Part shown: in pieces, positions 46,075-58,776 of the stretch
Position numbering within the stretch: position 1 is the first letter of the stretch
How the letters are laid out: each line of letters begins with the position of its first letter
Notes under the pieces: model-generated
Databases searched by the model: none
What the model was told of the DNA's origin: nothing
The model's input: the letters and a program-made list of their open reading frames with translations, nothing else
Program-made: the position numbers and the translations under genes
NCBI GenBank assembly: GCA_001584585.1
Contig: LSYV01000065.1
Location: 37,643-101,642, forward strand
Direction: 5' to 3'
Source of the DNA: Gonium pectorale
Taxonomy: Eukaryota > Chlorophyta > Chlorophyceae > Chlamydomonadales > Volvocaceae
DNA length: 64,000 nucleotides

Positions 46075-48320
46075 ATGGTAATTTCAGAGCCCAGGCTACC
46101 TGACGGGGCAACAATCAGGGTCAGGCTTTATCGGCCCGAGGACCGTCCCCATGTGCTGAGAATATTTAGGCAGGGGATGGAGGGTTTGGCACCGGCTGGG
46201 GTGCAGGAGATTGTGAGAAACAGCAAGCCCATCCAGGTCCTCTCGCTCGCAGCGCCGGTTGCGGCCCTGCTTCTCACACCGCGGCGCTGCGGCTTGGCCG
46301 TGAAGGCAGCAGCGGGATTGGGCGCAGCGGCAATAATCCCATGGCTGGTCATCTCGCGCATCCGGCGGGCGCTGAGGTGGGGAAGGTCTCGGGGGAAGCA
46401 GGCTTACAGGGTGATCGTGGCATGTTTGCAAAGGGGGGAGGGTAATGGGGGCCCCTGCCCCAAGGAGGACGCTTCCGGCGGAGCGCTGGCCTGGGGCACA
46501 CGTCTTCCTCCCGCCTGCCTTGCGCTCGAGGCGCCACAAGCCCACATCGCACTTTCGCCTCCCCAAACCACACCCCTCCATGGAGAGATTCTTCTTTCTT
46601 TACGCCTCGGTGGTTCGGGATGGCGTGCGCCTCGGGCCTCTCTAGTGAGAAAGCCTTTTCCTATTCTGACCCTTCCATGCGACACACACCCCGTGATACA
46701 CGGCGTGGCAAGCCCCGTGCGACCGCCTCCTGGCGAGGTCGCCGACGCGCGCCTGACCGCCGATTAACGCCCCACACCCCGACCCCCATGCAGGCAGTAT
46801 GTAGACAAGAGCATCCAGGAGGACCTCAGCAGCATCGAGGCCTTCTACAGCGCGATCGGGGCCGGCCACGGGTCGGCCTTCTGGGTGGCGGAGCTGGTCG
46901 AGCTGCTGCCAGCCCCCGCTGCACCAGCCCCATCGGGCCCGCCGTCTGTGGCGGCGGCGCCGCCGCCGGATGCTCCACGGCAGCCCGTGTCCTCGGCTGC
47001 GGAACCGAAAGCCCCTGTCGCCGAGCTAGGCTCAGCAGCTGAGGCGGTCGCTGGCGGGGCTAGTCCGGGGCTGAAGGCCCTGTCGGCCGAGGAGCCAAAA
47101 TCGCCGCAGCAGCAGGGGCCTGGCGTCACCGAGGCAGCGGACGGTGTGGGGAACGGCCCCGCGGCCGAGGCGGTCGGTGCTGGGACTCAGGAGGCTCCAA
47201 GCGCAGCTGAGGGCAACACTACGCTGGAGGCGCCCGCCGGGACAGTCCACGCCGGTAGCGAGCCGCGCCGCACCTCCGCCGATGAGGAGGAGGAGGTGCG
47301 CTCGCTGGTGCGCGGCCTCGTGTCCGCAGCGGTCGCCAAGCTGGAGTCCGCAGCGGCGGCGGGCTCGGAGCCTGTGGCAGCGGCAGCGGCCTCAGGACCC
47401 GTGGGGAGCCGGAGCTCCTCGCCGCCCGCCGCCGCCAAGGGCGCCAGCCCGCGCAGCTCATCCTCCCCTCGGGCGCTCTCCTCCCCCGCCGCGGCGGCCC
47501 CCCGCTCCTGCCTCTGCCGCCGCAGGAAACAGGCCGGCGGCCAAGGGCGCCGCCAGCCCCGCGCCCGCGCCCCCCACGCCTGCGCCGGCGCCCGCTGCCT
47601 CCGTCGCCGGCTCCACTCCTCCTCCTCCTCCGCCGCCGCCGCCGGCAGCCGCCGCTGCGTCCTCGCCCTCACCTTCGCCTGCGCCGGCCCCCGCCCTGCC
47701 CCGCAGCGGCAGCAGCACCGCGCCGCTTTCCCAGCTGCCACCGCCCCAGCCCTCGCCCGGACGCCCGGGCGCCTTCTCCCGCACCAGCAGCGCCGTCGCA
47801 TCGCTCTACCAGCCCTCCCAGCCTCCGCCGCCGCCGCAGCCCACCCGCTGCACCGTAATCGGCCACGTGGCCCTGGAGCGCAAGACCTGGCAGGTGGGGA
47901 CGGCGATCGCGATCCTCAACCACACCCCACCACCCTTATGACGCGTGTTACTTCTAACCTATGACCTGTAACCTGTGACCTGTGACTCAATCTGCAAGTC
48001 GTAATCTGTGATATTTGGTTTGTAACCCGTAACCCATAACCCGTAACCCTGTAACCCGGCAGGTGGCGGAGCTGCGCCGTATGAGCGTCGACCCCGCATT
48101 TCGCGGCCTGGGCGTGGCCCGGCGGCTGCTCGACGAGTTGACGTCCCACGCGCGAGACAACGGCTTTCGCGAGCTGGTGCTGCACACGTCCAGCCTGCAG
48201 ACCCCCGCGCGGCGCCTGTACGAGCGCGCGGGCTGGGCGGCGATCAAGGTTGTTCCGGAGCAGGGCGTGTCCATCTACACATACCGGCTGGACCTGACGA
48301 AGAAGGCGGCGGCCAAGTGA
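46075..48320 (+). CDS. NAT8-like membrane GNAT N-acetyltransferase
   Basis: GNAT enzymes move acetyl from acetyl-CoA to an amine. NAT8-type members are membrane-anchored and act on cysteine conjugates or lysines. Exons: 46075-46376, 46794-47893 and 48063-48320. The N-terminus (RLYRPEDRPHVLRIFRQGM, then LLTP...AAAIIPWLV) matches the NAT8 start with its hydrophobic anchor. Next come YVDKSIQEDLSSIEAFY and GHGSAFWVAE, then the core CTVIGHVALE, ELRRMSVDPAFRGLGVARRL (acetyl-CoA loop, RGLGVA) and LHTSSLQTPARRLYERAGW. Between FWVAE and CTVIGHV lies an insertion of roughly 330 residues, rich in Ala, Pro and Ser and with an acidic patch. The frame changes within it: removing one C from the C6 run at about 47498-47503 would keep a single frame. 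I read this as a homopolymer error or a recent indel. Confidence 0.85.
47940..48060 (+). repeat. degenerate TGTAACC-type repeat in the last GNAT intron
   Basis: The intron 47894-48062 is filled with variants of ACCTGTAACC, ACCTGTGACC and ACCCGTAACCC. The words recall the TGTAACCTGTAACC end of the dispersed repeat at 38585-38712. Confidence 0.7.
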
Positions 48321-49942
48321 TGTGGGATTGGGCTTCAGAATGCCCCCCTCCGCCCCGCTAGCTGCAGCGGGGCGGAGGGGGGCCTTGGCGTGCACTTTCA
48401 GCCTCCCGCCTGGCGTAACTATTTCGGGAGCCAGCAGCGGACTGTTCCTCGGATGTGTGTCCAAGAAGGGGGGGGATGCGACTCGCGCAGCAGTCAGGGT
48501 AGAGATTGCCGTTGTTGGGGGTGGTAAGGCACTTACGGTTTAGGGGCGGATCACAGCCGTAGCTTTGTCATGGGCTTTGTGGTGGTCGCTCGCTTTTGTG
48601 TTTGGCGACGTGGAAGCGAGGCGGACCATGATTGGCAGAAGACGCTTGATGTTGGATTGTTGGTCAGCAGGGGGTGTTGTGCGCGCGCGCGTCGCTGCCG
48701 CCCACGACGCGCGTCCAACACTGATGGGTGTTCTTCGCCTTACCTGAGGAGGCTGCAGGCTGTAGTGTGGAGATATGGGTGGCGTATCTCTTCTTTTGTT
48801 TTGTAGCGGATTGGGGTCCGTGCGGTCCGTGAGACCGTGCCGTGCTTGCAAAGAATGTATTCGCAGGCAAGCTGGTGCTGGTTTGCTTGACCTGCGAGGG
48901 GCTGGTCACGACTGGGTTTTACACATGCAGAACAGTCGTGTGCCGTGACCAGGCGGGAACGGCCATGTCCGCATCAGCGTGTTCATTCCCCCTTTTGACG
49001 CTTGTTCGTCTTTATTAATGTTCATCGGCAATGTCAGGCCGACTGGTTTGCAGGAAGGCATTTACGGAAAGGTCAGGATGCGACTGTTGAGTAACCGCCT
49101 GGATTACTGCCTGCAATGCCGCGGATGCGCCCAGCTGCGGTGCGCGAACGAATGGCACCCTGCCGGAGAACCGATACAATCTTCCCTGTGCACAAGGAAC
49201 AGCATACAGTATTCAAGCGGCATCGGAGTCAATTATTTCATTACCGGAACGACGATATTAGTACTTTCTTCGGATTATGTGGCTGCACGGCCGCTTCCGG
49301 GTATGCATTTTGCCCTTGGCTGTGTGTGGGATGTTTCGTCGTGATGTATGATGCTGTACGACCTACCGCATGGCATATGTGAGGACGCTGTTTTGGCCAT
49401 GTAGGACCGGAATATGGATGCGAACCACCTCAGTGAACTCCAGGCTGACGAGGCCTTTGCCATCCTGTGCTCTTCACCTTCAGCGTCACTGGGTTACTTA
49501 TCGCGCCCCCCGTAACGACAGATGGCTGTGCGGTCCTGATTGCCCCGCCATCTATACAAAACTTTGGGGTGGATGTCTGCGTAAGTGGATTCTAGGCTTG
49601 GGCACAACGTTCCCGTACGCGCCGTACGACACGGAAGTTGGGAAGTCGGGAGCGGCATGGACGATTTGGGCGTTGCTTGCAAAAAGGTAAAACATGTGAA
49701 TGTCATACGCCTAAGGTATGTCGTATGTGACGGATTTCACAATCTTTTAACTGCTTACACAACCGCTTACGGAGCCGCTTACTTACGCAGTCCCTTTTGC
49801 GTATTATTACAGAATCACAGTGCTTAATACATGCATAAAGCCAACCGACGTTTTGACCCTGCCTCATATCGGCAGTGGCACCGGCACTGAACATTTTAAA
49901 GGCAATATCTTTGCAGTAAAGAGGGCTTTAACAGGCAACGGA
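48321..49942. other. intergenic stretch between GNAT and PAN genes
   Basis: No confident gene. From about 48950 to 49940 the sequence is clearly richer in A and T than the neighbouring genes. A 121-codon plus-strand frame at 48979-49344 is open but matches no family. An inverted pair, GCCCCCCTCCGCC / GGCGGAGGGGGGC, lies at 48341-48382, right after the GNAT stop. Confidence 0.35.
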
Positions 49943-52900
49943 ATGCTCTGTCAACGCTATGAACTGCAGTTGACGTTGCTTATCGCTGTCTTGGCGATAG
50001 GGGCTGCGCAGTCCGTCACTGCTAACGCAGGTGTGGAACTCTTATCTAGTTGCGTACTGCTGGAGTCACGCGATATGGCTGGTTCGTGTGGTGTGTATAA
50101 GGATGTGTATATGTGTATATGTGTATATGTGTATGCACCCTCGCGCAACCACCCTGGTGCCTCCCTACCTGGTGCCGTCCTTGCATGTGCACTCCTGGTC
50201 TGGTGGCTCGGGGACCAAAGGAACGGTCCGCGTATCGGATGTAGGTTCCCGAGGGTATCGCCCGGGAGTTTCCGGGGAGGGGGAAAGGGCGAGATAAGCA
50301 GATTCCTGTCGGCGTGGCCCCTCTTTCCCAGGCACTGCCGCCCGCCTCCCCTCCCCACGCCTCCTTGCATGCGCATTTAGGCACCAACCTGCCCGGCTGC
50401 CTCGTGGGCGTCAACCTCGCGGGCCGAGACCTGCAGGTCATACGCGCGACGGACCTGGAGACATGCCGACAAGCCTGCGACACCAGCGACAAAGAGTGCG
50501 TGATTGCATACCGTCCAAATGCCAGGGGCCGGGGGGACTGGGGCCGGGGGCTGGGGGCTGGGGGCTGGGGCTGGGGCCCCACCCCCAACACATACACACA
50601 CACGCAAGCATACCGTAACGCTTACATAACACATGCAAGCGGATGCGGGTGCATGTATGCCGCCATGTGAGCGCGCGATGGCGTCTGTCTGTGGGACCAT
50701 CCAACAGGGATGTACACAGGGTGCATGCCCCCTCTGAGCCACGACGTGCACGGTAATGGATACACACACGCTCATGGCGTACACGGAGAGCGCACGCGCG
50801 TTTCGGTCGTGTGCGGAGCGGTGCAGTAGAAGCGGGCTGCCGGCATTGCCGTAAGTAGTGTTGGACGCAGTGGCATTCGGCACTGGACACCCGTGTACAT
50901 ACGGTACACACTGCTGTGGTTGTGACCTTTCCTGGGCCAGCAGCCAGCCGGCCATGCAACTGCCGCCCCCTTGGGCCGCTGCCGCTTGGGCCGCCGCCGC
51001 CTGGGCCTACTGCCGCCCCCGTCCATGCGTGCTTTCTTTCCCGCTCGCTCGTTGGGGGGCGGCCGGGCAGTTATACTGGACGCGGATGGCATTCAGACTG
51101 TACACTCATACGGTCTGCTGCTGCACGCTGCAGTGGTTGTAACACTTATGCGGCCAGCAGCCAGCCAACTCCCGCCTTTTTTCGTGCGGACGAGACTAAC
51201 GCTGCTGGCGCCAGCTCGTCGTTAGTCATACGCTTTCCTCTTCAAAGCCCCCTCCCATGCCGCCATGCGTCTTTCCCGCTCATCACGGTATTCCCGCACG
51301 CAGGTGCCTCTTTGCCGTCTTCAACGTCGCCGGGGACTGCTACCTGAAGAACATCGACTACACAACCGACGGAGCCGATGCCCTGGACGCGTCGGTGGTG
51401 CAGACGTGCTTCCGGCGCCGCGCTGGTGAGCGAGCCAGCGCAGCCGTCAGCAGAGGCAAGGGGGTCGGCCATCGCCAGTGCTCCGTGTGTGCTGCATCCA
51501 CCCACTTGCCAGGCATGCATACGTGCTGCACGCGCGGCTGCCAATAGTGAGCGAAGTCCAGCCAGCGCAGGGCGTGGTACGTGAACGCGTACTTTCGCGT
51601 GCGATGCTGGCGTGCATGAAAGCATCCGTACGTGTCGTGCCGTGAACGACCTCCCATCCGCCCGTGTATGCACTGATCGCATGCATGCACGGCAGCGGGT
51701 CTGTATCATCTGTTGGTAGAATGCCGTGTATCCGTTGCGTGCTGCCGTACTGCGGCACTGCCGTACTGCCGTATGTGATGCGTGCGGGTTCTGGGTCTTG
51801 CTCCCTTGCTGCTGGTGGCTGCAGATGCCGCGCCGGAGGAGGCATGCGTGGCGGCCTGGGACATCAGGGGCACCAACCTGGCTGCCACCGACACTGACGG
51901 GCGGGAGTCGTGCCGCCAGCTGTGCGAAGCCATGCCCGGGTACGCACGCCTTCCTCCGCACTTCACTTACCTCGCACGTGTATCGGTGTGCTCATGCGTC
52001 AATCCAATGCCAGCACCGCGCCGTGCATCTATCGCTGGGCGGCCCCGGCTGGGACTCGCGCTCGAGTGAATGAATCGGGAAACCCGGCCCTCCACCATGC
52101 CTCTGTACGGTACACCCTGCACTTCACGCCTGCGTCCGTTTACGTCCGCCTGTTTGTTTGTGATTCTGTCTGGATCTCGTGCGCTGCATACACACACGCT
52201 TACGCTCGTCGTATGCGTTGTTCCTTTTCAACACACACACAGGTGCCACTTCTCGGTCCGCACCACCTGGGGCCGCTGCATCCTGCGGGGCGCCCCGTTC
52301 ACCGGGGACGCGGGGCAAACCGGGCACGGCCCGTCGAACGACCAACTCTGCTGGAGGCGGACCCCTATGCCGGGTAGGCGCTGCCGTGTTTGTTTGGCGC
52401 CGCTTTTCTTTGGGGCTTGTCGGCCTTGAACACTGGCCCGCGTCGCACACGCGCAGCAACTAGAAGCAACCCAGGGAACTGGCACAGGAGGCGAACCGGC
52501 AGCAGTTCCCTGCTCGCTGCCTGCCGACAGGCCCGCGCTGCGCATGCTGCGCGTTAGCTGCGTCAGCCGTGGCATTTTCGGCGTTTGGCTGCAAGCACAC
52601 AGCAGGGGCTGTGACGTAACACAGCCGGGGGCGCGCGCACTCGCACTTGCAGCAGCCTTGTAAGACAGTGCGCCGGTGTGATGTGCAAAGCTGCGCCTCA
52701 GTTGCTCAGTCCGTGCTCAACAGTGCGCGCCTCTGTCGCCTGCAGCCGATGCCGCCGCCGACAGTTCCGCCGCTGCGCAGGCCGCCCAGCGCGGTAAGTG
52801 ATTGGGCCGGCGCGCGAGTGCGCGTGTGACGATAGGCACGTACGTACGCACGTTCGCAGCACGCCGGAGCCCTGGCCACACGCGTGCGTGCCGCCCCCTC

Positions 52901-53193
52901 CGGCCCCCTCCGGCTGGCCGACAGCCCCCCTTCCGCGACTCGGCAGCGGCCCACAAGCTGCGCGGCCGTGCGCGTAGGTGCCGCCAGCCAGCAGCCAGCG
53001 ACGTAACGTACCATGTGACCCGCCGCATGCGCACGCCCGCATTGGGGCGCATGCGTGCGTGCGTGGGGGTCGACCCACACGCGTGTCGCTCGCTAGCGGG
53101 AGATCGGATGTGCGTGTGGGGCGGGGGGGGGGAGGGTCGCGTGTGCGGAATGCATCCATCCATCATCATTCCGTCGTCCGATCCGTCGTCCCA

Positions 53194-53227
<34 letters not shown>

Positions 53228-56200
53228 GCGTTCACGCATGCACGGTGCGTGTGTCACCCCGTGCGGCGTCGTATCCGCACGCGCGCGCGCCCACGCACGC
53301 AGGTGCCGCGTCGGGCTGCCTGCCGGGCGTCAACCTGGCGGGCCTGGACGTGGGCCCCGCCTGGTGGACGGCCAGCCGCGAGGCGTGCCGCACAGCCTGC
53401 GATGTGGCGCCGGGGTGCGTTGAGGGTCGGGTCACGGGTAGCGTGCTTCGAGTATGCGTGCAAGGCGGATAAGGCGCGTGCCTGATTGCCGGCGGGCCGC
53501 TTAGGGCCCCGCATGTGGACCACACGGCAAGCCTGACAGGCAGCAGCGGGGAGCCACACGGTCGCCCACTCAACAGCCGCCACCCGCCGTCCAGGGAGCG
53601 CGCGTGGATGCAGGCACACACGTTTCCGTGTGCGTTTCGCGCATACGTCCGCGGTTATACTTGCGTGCTTGCTCTACCGGTACCCGCCCGCCTTGCTGAC
53701 AAGGGAAGTCACGGTGTGTGTGCGTGTGCGGGCGTGCGCGCAGCTGTGTGTTCTCAGTACGCAACAAGGACGGTGCCTGCTTCCTCAAGAAGGACCCCTT
53801 CTCCGGCGGCGCGGGCAGCAATGAAGTGGATCCGTGGACCGTAGACCAGGCATGCTGGAAGCGGCAGGCCGCAGGTGCGGTGGGGTGCGATGCGGCGAAG
53901 GGAGTTGTTAATAAGGGAAGCGGGTCGCGTCGCGTCGCGGACACCGAATTGCATGCGGAAAAGACGAGGTTGTGGTTATCTTGGTGTAGTTGTTGTCGGC
54001 CTGCCAATGCTAAATGTCAGCGCCGAGCGAGCAATACTGAAGCGTACCGGCTGAGGGTAACGGTCAGCACAGCACAGTGGTCGCAGCGGGCGCAGCTCGC
54101 CAGAGGCGGATATGTGGAAAGTCATCGATGGCGGTGGCTATCTCATGCGCGCGCCAGTCCCGCCAAAGAATGGTCTGCTAAATTCCCTGCTTTAGAGTAC
54201 ATACTCTAGGTACTGTGCCGTTGACCGCAGCCGCCAGCGCGGATGCCGCCTGCGTCCGGGCAGTAGACATCGCCGGCACCGACCTTGCGACGATCCAGAC
54301 CGCGAGCAGCGATGAATGCCGCCAAGCATGCGACGGCAACGAGAGGTGGGTGACGTGGTGCGGTATGCGTGCCATGCGTGGTGGGCCTGGTCGCGGCGCA
54401 GCTGAGTGGGGTGGGTTGGTGCTGAGTGTGGTGGGTTGGCGCTGCGATATGTGTAACCTCGCACGGGCACGGGCGGGGGGCGTGCACTCCATCCCGGTGA
54501 GCTAGGTCCCTTGGAGCCCATATACCTGTGGTAGTGTTGACATTCTCATTCTTGCATGACAGGAACCGACATTCGCCCTGCGAAAGCAATGCACTCGACA
54601 ACTTACGCACAGCCGGGATGCCATCGCCGGCACGGCACCGCGTTAAATATTCTAATGGCTCCCGCCAAGTATTTCCGCCCGCCCACCATCTCTCCCATCC
54701 CCATCCCCATCCACCCGCAGTTGTGTTTTCTCCGTACGGCTGTTGGACGGCGCCTGCATCCTGCGCGCCAGTCCCTTTACGGGGACCAACGGAGTAAGCT
54801 CCGTGAGCCTCGCGGTCGATCAGCTTTGCTGGGCTTCACCACGGAAACGTAAGCGCGCGCGGTGCAGGCAGCAGTAGTCCAACGACGCGCCGGGCACCGG
54901 CCCGTCATGTCCGCAATTGTCCCGGGCAGTGCAGAACAGTCTGGCGGCCCGCCTCTCGCGCACGCACGCACCGGCGCTGACGCAGGCCCGTGTTGCTGTG
55001 TGTCTTTTGGTGCAGGTGGGCTGGCCGGCTGCCTCCCAGGAGTCAACTACGACGGCGTGGATCTGCGCGTCCTCAGTGGGGTTGACCTGGACACCTGCCG
55101 CCGGGCGTGCGAGACACTTGAGCAGCGGTGCGTTCGTGCGCACTTACGGCACGTACGGCATGTGTGCGGTTGTGCATGCGTCAATCCTGAGCGACGCGCC
55201 TGCAGCCGTCACAGCCGTTTAGGGGGCATAGGCATCTGCTGGATTCAACGTGTGGATGCAACGGTGCGTGTACGCGGGCGCGCATGCGTACGGTGCGCGT
55301 GTCTGTGAGGGTCAGGTCGGCGTGTTTCAGCGCCGAGCTGCTGGCGCGCGTGCTGGGAGCCCGTCTTGGGCCCGCATGAGCGAGCTTCATTGCCGACGTT
55401 GACGTCTGGTCTCCTTGTCATTCCTTCATCGCAGGTGCACGTTCGTCGTGTACAACAACGCGGGTGACTGCTTCCTCAAGAGCAGGGACGCCTTAGCCAA
55501 CGGCGCGGACTCCCTGGACGCCTCGGTGCAGCAGATGTGCTTCCGGATCTGGTCCTACTGTGAGCCAGGGGGTTGCTGGCTCTGGCTAAACCGACAATGC
55601 TTGCATACGGTACTACACCGGGCCTGGCAGAAAATGAAACGCACTGACGATGCGCGGGCATGCGATTTGCGCAGGGTATGCGTTCAGACAACAGTTCCTG
55701 GACAGAGGCGCTTTGCTTGTGTCGTCAGTTTTGGGTTTGGGGTGCTGTCCGAGCCCAGTGACCCAACACCCTCCATCCCCTGCGTGTACGTCTGCCGCTG
55801 CGCGCAGCGCCCGCCGTGGACGAGGGCTGCATCTCCTGGCCGACCATACACGGGACTGACCTGGCGGGCATCCCTGACCTCGACCGCGAGGGGTGCCGCA
55901 AGAAGTGCGACGTCACGCCTGGGTACGCCCGCCCGCCTTCCTCCATGCTCGTATCCGAACAAACAACGCCACTTGCTCCTATGCCTGTGCACACGCACAC
56001 ATTGTCGACTTGACTCTCAGCCTTTGCAGTGGAGTGGATACAAAGTGCATCCCTAGTGAGGTGCACCCGTGCTGCGCCGTGCCTGGACCGCGTCTGCGCA
56101 GGTGTTACTTCTCCATCCACTACGCCGCCGGCAACGCGTGGTGCACGCTGCGTGGCGATCCCTTCACCGGCGGCTACTGGGGCCAGGACGTGTACGTCCG

Positions 56201-56818
56201 CGGGATCGACCAGCTGTGCTGGCGGCGGGGGCCCATGCCCACAGGTGCGGCGGCATCGTGGCGCTGCACGCGACCGGCGATGGACATGAAGCAACCCCGC
56301 TTTGTCGCGGCTGTACCTTCTACCCTTTGCCATCGGGCCGTTTGTTGGCCTGCCTGCCTCGTCGGCGAGGCCTTCCCGCCGCAAAGCACAGAAGCACACA
56401 CGCGCACGGCCTGTGCGCGGCCGCAACAGGTGGAAGCGTGCATGCCTGCCTCTTTGGTGCTTTCTCTGGACGAGATGGAGGCAGTGGACATCAGCGTGCA
56501 CACACGCGGGGGAGAGGCCGGGGGCGGGGCCATGTCTACGCGGGAGCGACCCCCTGCACCCCTGGCCGGACGCATACGGACCGCCGCACACGCCACATCC
56601 CACGCACGCATGTGCCGGCGCGCCTCGTGCTCACGCTCCCAGGCTCCGTTCGCTTCCTGTGCAGGACCATAGAGCGATTTCATTCTTCCGTTGCGCAGTG
56701 TCTTTCTCAGCGCGTAGCTCACCAGCAGTGCCGCCCTCGCAATGTGACGTGCGCCCGCCGTGTGTCCCTCGGCCCCACAGCGGCTGCGGCCAAACTGCGC
56801 GTGCAGCTGCGTCAGTAG
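49943..56818 (+). CDS. secreted protein with six PAN/Apple domains
   Basis: PAN/Apple domains are Cys-rich modules that bind proteins or sugars outside the cell. Fifteen exons close in phase and total 545 codons plus stop: 49943-50030, 50381-50495, 51304-51425, 51825-51939, 52243-52373, 52746-52793, 53303-53414, 53744-53874, 54231-54345, 54721-54848, 55016-55127, 55435-55559, 55808-55922, 56102-56244 and 56781-56818. Exon 1 is a signal peptide (MLCQRYELQLTLLIAVLAIG). Each domain is split over two exons at the same phase-2 site: a first half such as GCLPGVNLAGLD...CRTACD and a second half such as CVFSVRNKDGACFLKKDPF...CW. Domains are separated by phase-1 introns, so domain pairs can be shuffled without frame change. 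Exon 6 encodes a 16-residue Ala-rich linker. Domains 1 and 5 resemble each other, as do 2 and 6. TGTAA lies 180 nt past the stop. Confidence 0.9.
53196..53226. repeat. GT microsatellite in a PAN-gene intron
   Basis: About fifteen GT dinucleotides in the intron between exons 6 and 7 (52794-53302), whose flanks are also rich in GCGTGCGTGC-like words. Confidence 0.9.
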
Positions 56819-56997
56819 CACCAGGTGTGTTGAAAAGGAACAACGCACCAGGTGTGTGTGCGGGCGGGCATGTGCTTCCGCACCGCACCGCACCACGTGC
56901 CTTTGTCCGCCGGAGCGCCGGTGGGCTACCTCGCTGACGAGGGTGGACGCCGCGAGTGTGAACAAGGACAGCGGCACCCGTACGCCTCGCGGGTGGA

Positions 56998-57002
56998 TGT
57001 AA
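56998..57002 (+). terminator. probable TGTAA polyadenylation signal of the PAN gene
   Basis: TGTAA is the standard polyadenylation signal of Chlamydomonas-type algae. This copy lies about 180 nt downstream of the stop codon at 56816-56818, on the coding strand. Cleavage is expected 10-15 nt later. Confidence 0.55.
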
Positions 57003-58399
57003 GGAGTACTCGCTCGCTGGGTGCGGCCCAGAATGCATGCGACCGGGAGCGGCCATTCCTCTCCTCCTGCCACCTATCTAGCTGCACGCATACAGCATTA
57101 TAAAGCTCCCTGAACGGACGGTCCGACACCGATTGGCGGGCTCCGCGGGGGCCCAATAACGTGCGCTGGCGGGTAGATTGGCATGCAGCATACATCGTTG
57201 TTGGCTCGGCGGATATTCCCTGACATATCCAAGCAAACAGGGTGGGCTGAGGCGCAACCCAGGGACAGCGGAAAGGGCGCTTGTCCAAGCCCCGCTTCCT
57301 TCGTCCTCAATTCAATAATTGCGTTCCTCCCCATGGCCGTCTTCATGTGAGCTCCGTGCAACAGCCCAGCTGGCTTGCTGGAGCTGGGTGGGTTACTGGC
57401 AGCGGCCCCGGCCGTCGTGCACCATCATATCATTGTACGGGTGAGCCGCACGCATCGTGTGGAGGATACTGTTGGTTGCTGATGCAGCAGAGCGATATGC
57501 AAACCTCCGCCGGACCCCTGGCGTGTTTCTTGTCTCGAAGAAAAAATCAAATCCAAGTGAGACTGGCTGGGCGGTTATTCAAGTACGGCGGTGAGACTGG
57601 CTGGGCGGTTAATAAGTACGGCGGTGCACATGGGATACCGCGCGGTCCGGCGTGGCGATGTCTGTAACTGGCGATTGGCTGGTATGGCGGGGCGGCGTTG
57701 ACTTTGCGATAGAGTTGCTTGGTACAATACCGGAATATATAGGACTACAGCATTACGGCACCCGGTGGGGTTCGCAACTACTCGCTGGTGACCCGCCGTT
57801 GACTTGCTTGACGGGTGTCTAGACACGTGTTATCGGTAGCATCTGGCAGCGCCGCTTCGGCGTGCACCAACCACCTGCGGCTGGCTGATCAATCGATGCG
57901 TCTGGACATCCCATTTCTATTGGACGATTGGACGATTGGACGGACATGTGGTTATGTAGTCAAGTCCTTGATGAGGGGCGGCAGCCGGGACTGTTGGGCT
58001 ATGTGGATGTCGCTCCCCCAATCGTTGCCGTTCTCTTTCAATTTTTGTGTTTTTCATACGCCCTTGAGGGGTGTTATCTGTTGCGCGTCACGCTCCCGCG
58101 TTGCCAGCCCCCGTGCGCGCGGAGCGTGCAGCTCAGCCTTATCCATCACTGAGGGCGCAGCCTCTTTTGTCGTAAGAACCATTTTGGCCCGTATCTATGG
58201 TGGCCATGTGTAGTTCTTTGTGTGATGCGGGGCCTGCACGCAATTCGTGCCTGCGTGTGGCCGGCTGACGTGCTAGCGCTTCACTAGAGTCCGATTGGGC
58301 GCCCCTACCTAACGATGCTACACCGCATTTCAAGTTAGATAGCGGCACTGTAGCTTCGCAGCTTCGCCGCAGGGCAGTCACACGGGGATGGGCACGCCC

Positions 58400-58430
58400 A
58401 AACCCTAAAACCCTAAAACCTAAAACCTAG
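58400..58430. repeat. interstitial telomere-like repeat (CCCTAAAA)
   Basis: Reads AAACCCTAAAACCCTAAAACC then TAAAACCTAG: two exact CCCTAAAA units followed by two degenerate ones. CCCTAAAA is the telomere unit of Chlamydomonas and many volvocine algae (TTTTAGGG on the other strand). Confidence 0.85.
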
Positions 58431-58432
58431 CG

Positions 58433-58437
58433 TTACA
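58433..58437 (-). terminator. candidate TGTAA polyadenylation signal of the exonuclease gene
   Basis: TTACA on the plus strand is TGTAA on the minus strand, about 340 nt downstream of the stop at 58777. It sits next to the telomere-like block. A plausible 3' UTR length for these algae, but not proven. Confidence 0.35.
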
Positions 58438-58776
58438 ACCGCGAGAGTTCGATGCAGCGGTGCAATACGTCGGTACACCTCCAGCCTTCGAGGACGGGTT
58501 CCGTTTCAGCAGCCGCTCGTGTGTCTTTTCCCAGCTACTGTTTCCGAAAACGCCACCAGCCAGCACCTGCGACACGCTCTGCCGTCAACCACAGCCATGC
58601 AAACGAACGCGGTCGGGCAGTTAAGCCCGCGTCACCACAGCCCGCAGCCGCAGAACCGAATCACCACTGAAAACACTAGCTCGCAGCTTGCGTTCGCCTA
58701 GTGGCCTCAAGCACGCTCCACATTTCGACTAGGCAGCCGCCAACGCAGCCAGGCGCCGGCGCACCGTGTTGATCTA

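Larger units (their letters stand above)
57003..58776. other. convergent intergenic region
   Basis: This separates the 3' ends of the plus-strand PAN gene and the minus-strand exonuclease gene. No gene recognised. It contains the telomere-like repeat at 58400-58430 and, near 57555-57620, a direct duplication of GTGAGACTGGCTGGGCGGTTA. Confidence 0.5.

Noticed and set aside
47255..47525. A possible intron that would repair the GNAT frame change
   Set aside because: A GT at 47255 and an AG at 47525 fit in phase, but the interval has strongly coding-like acidic and Ala-rich sequence and the donor is poor; a one-base change in the C6 run is simpler.
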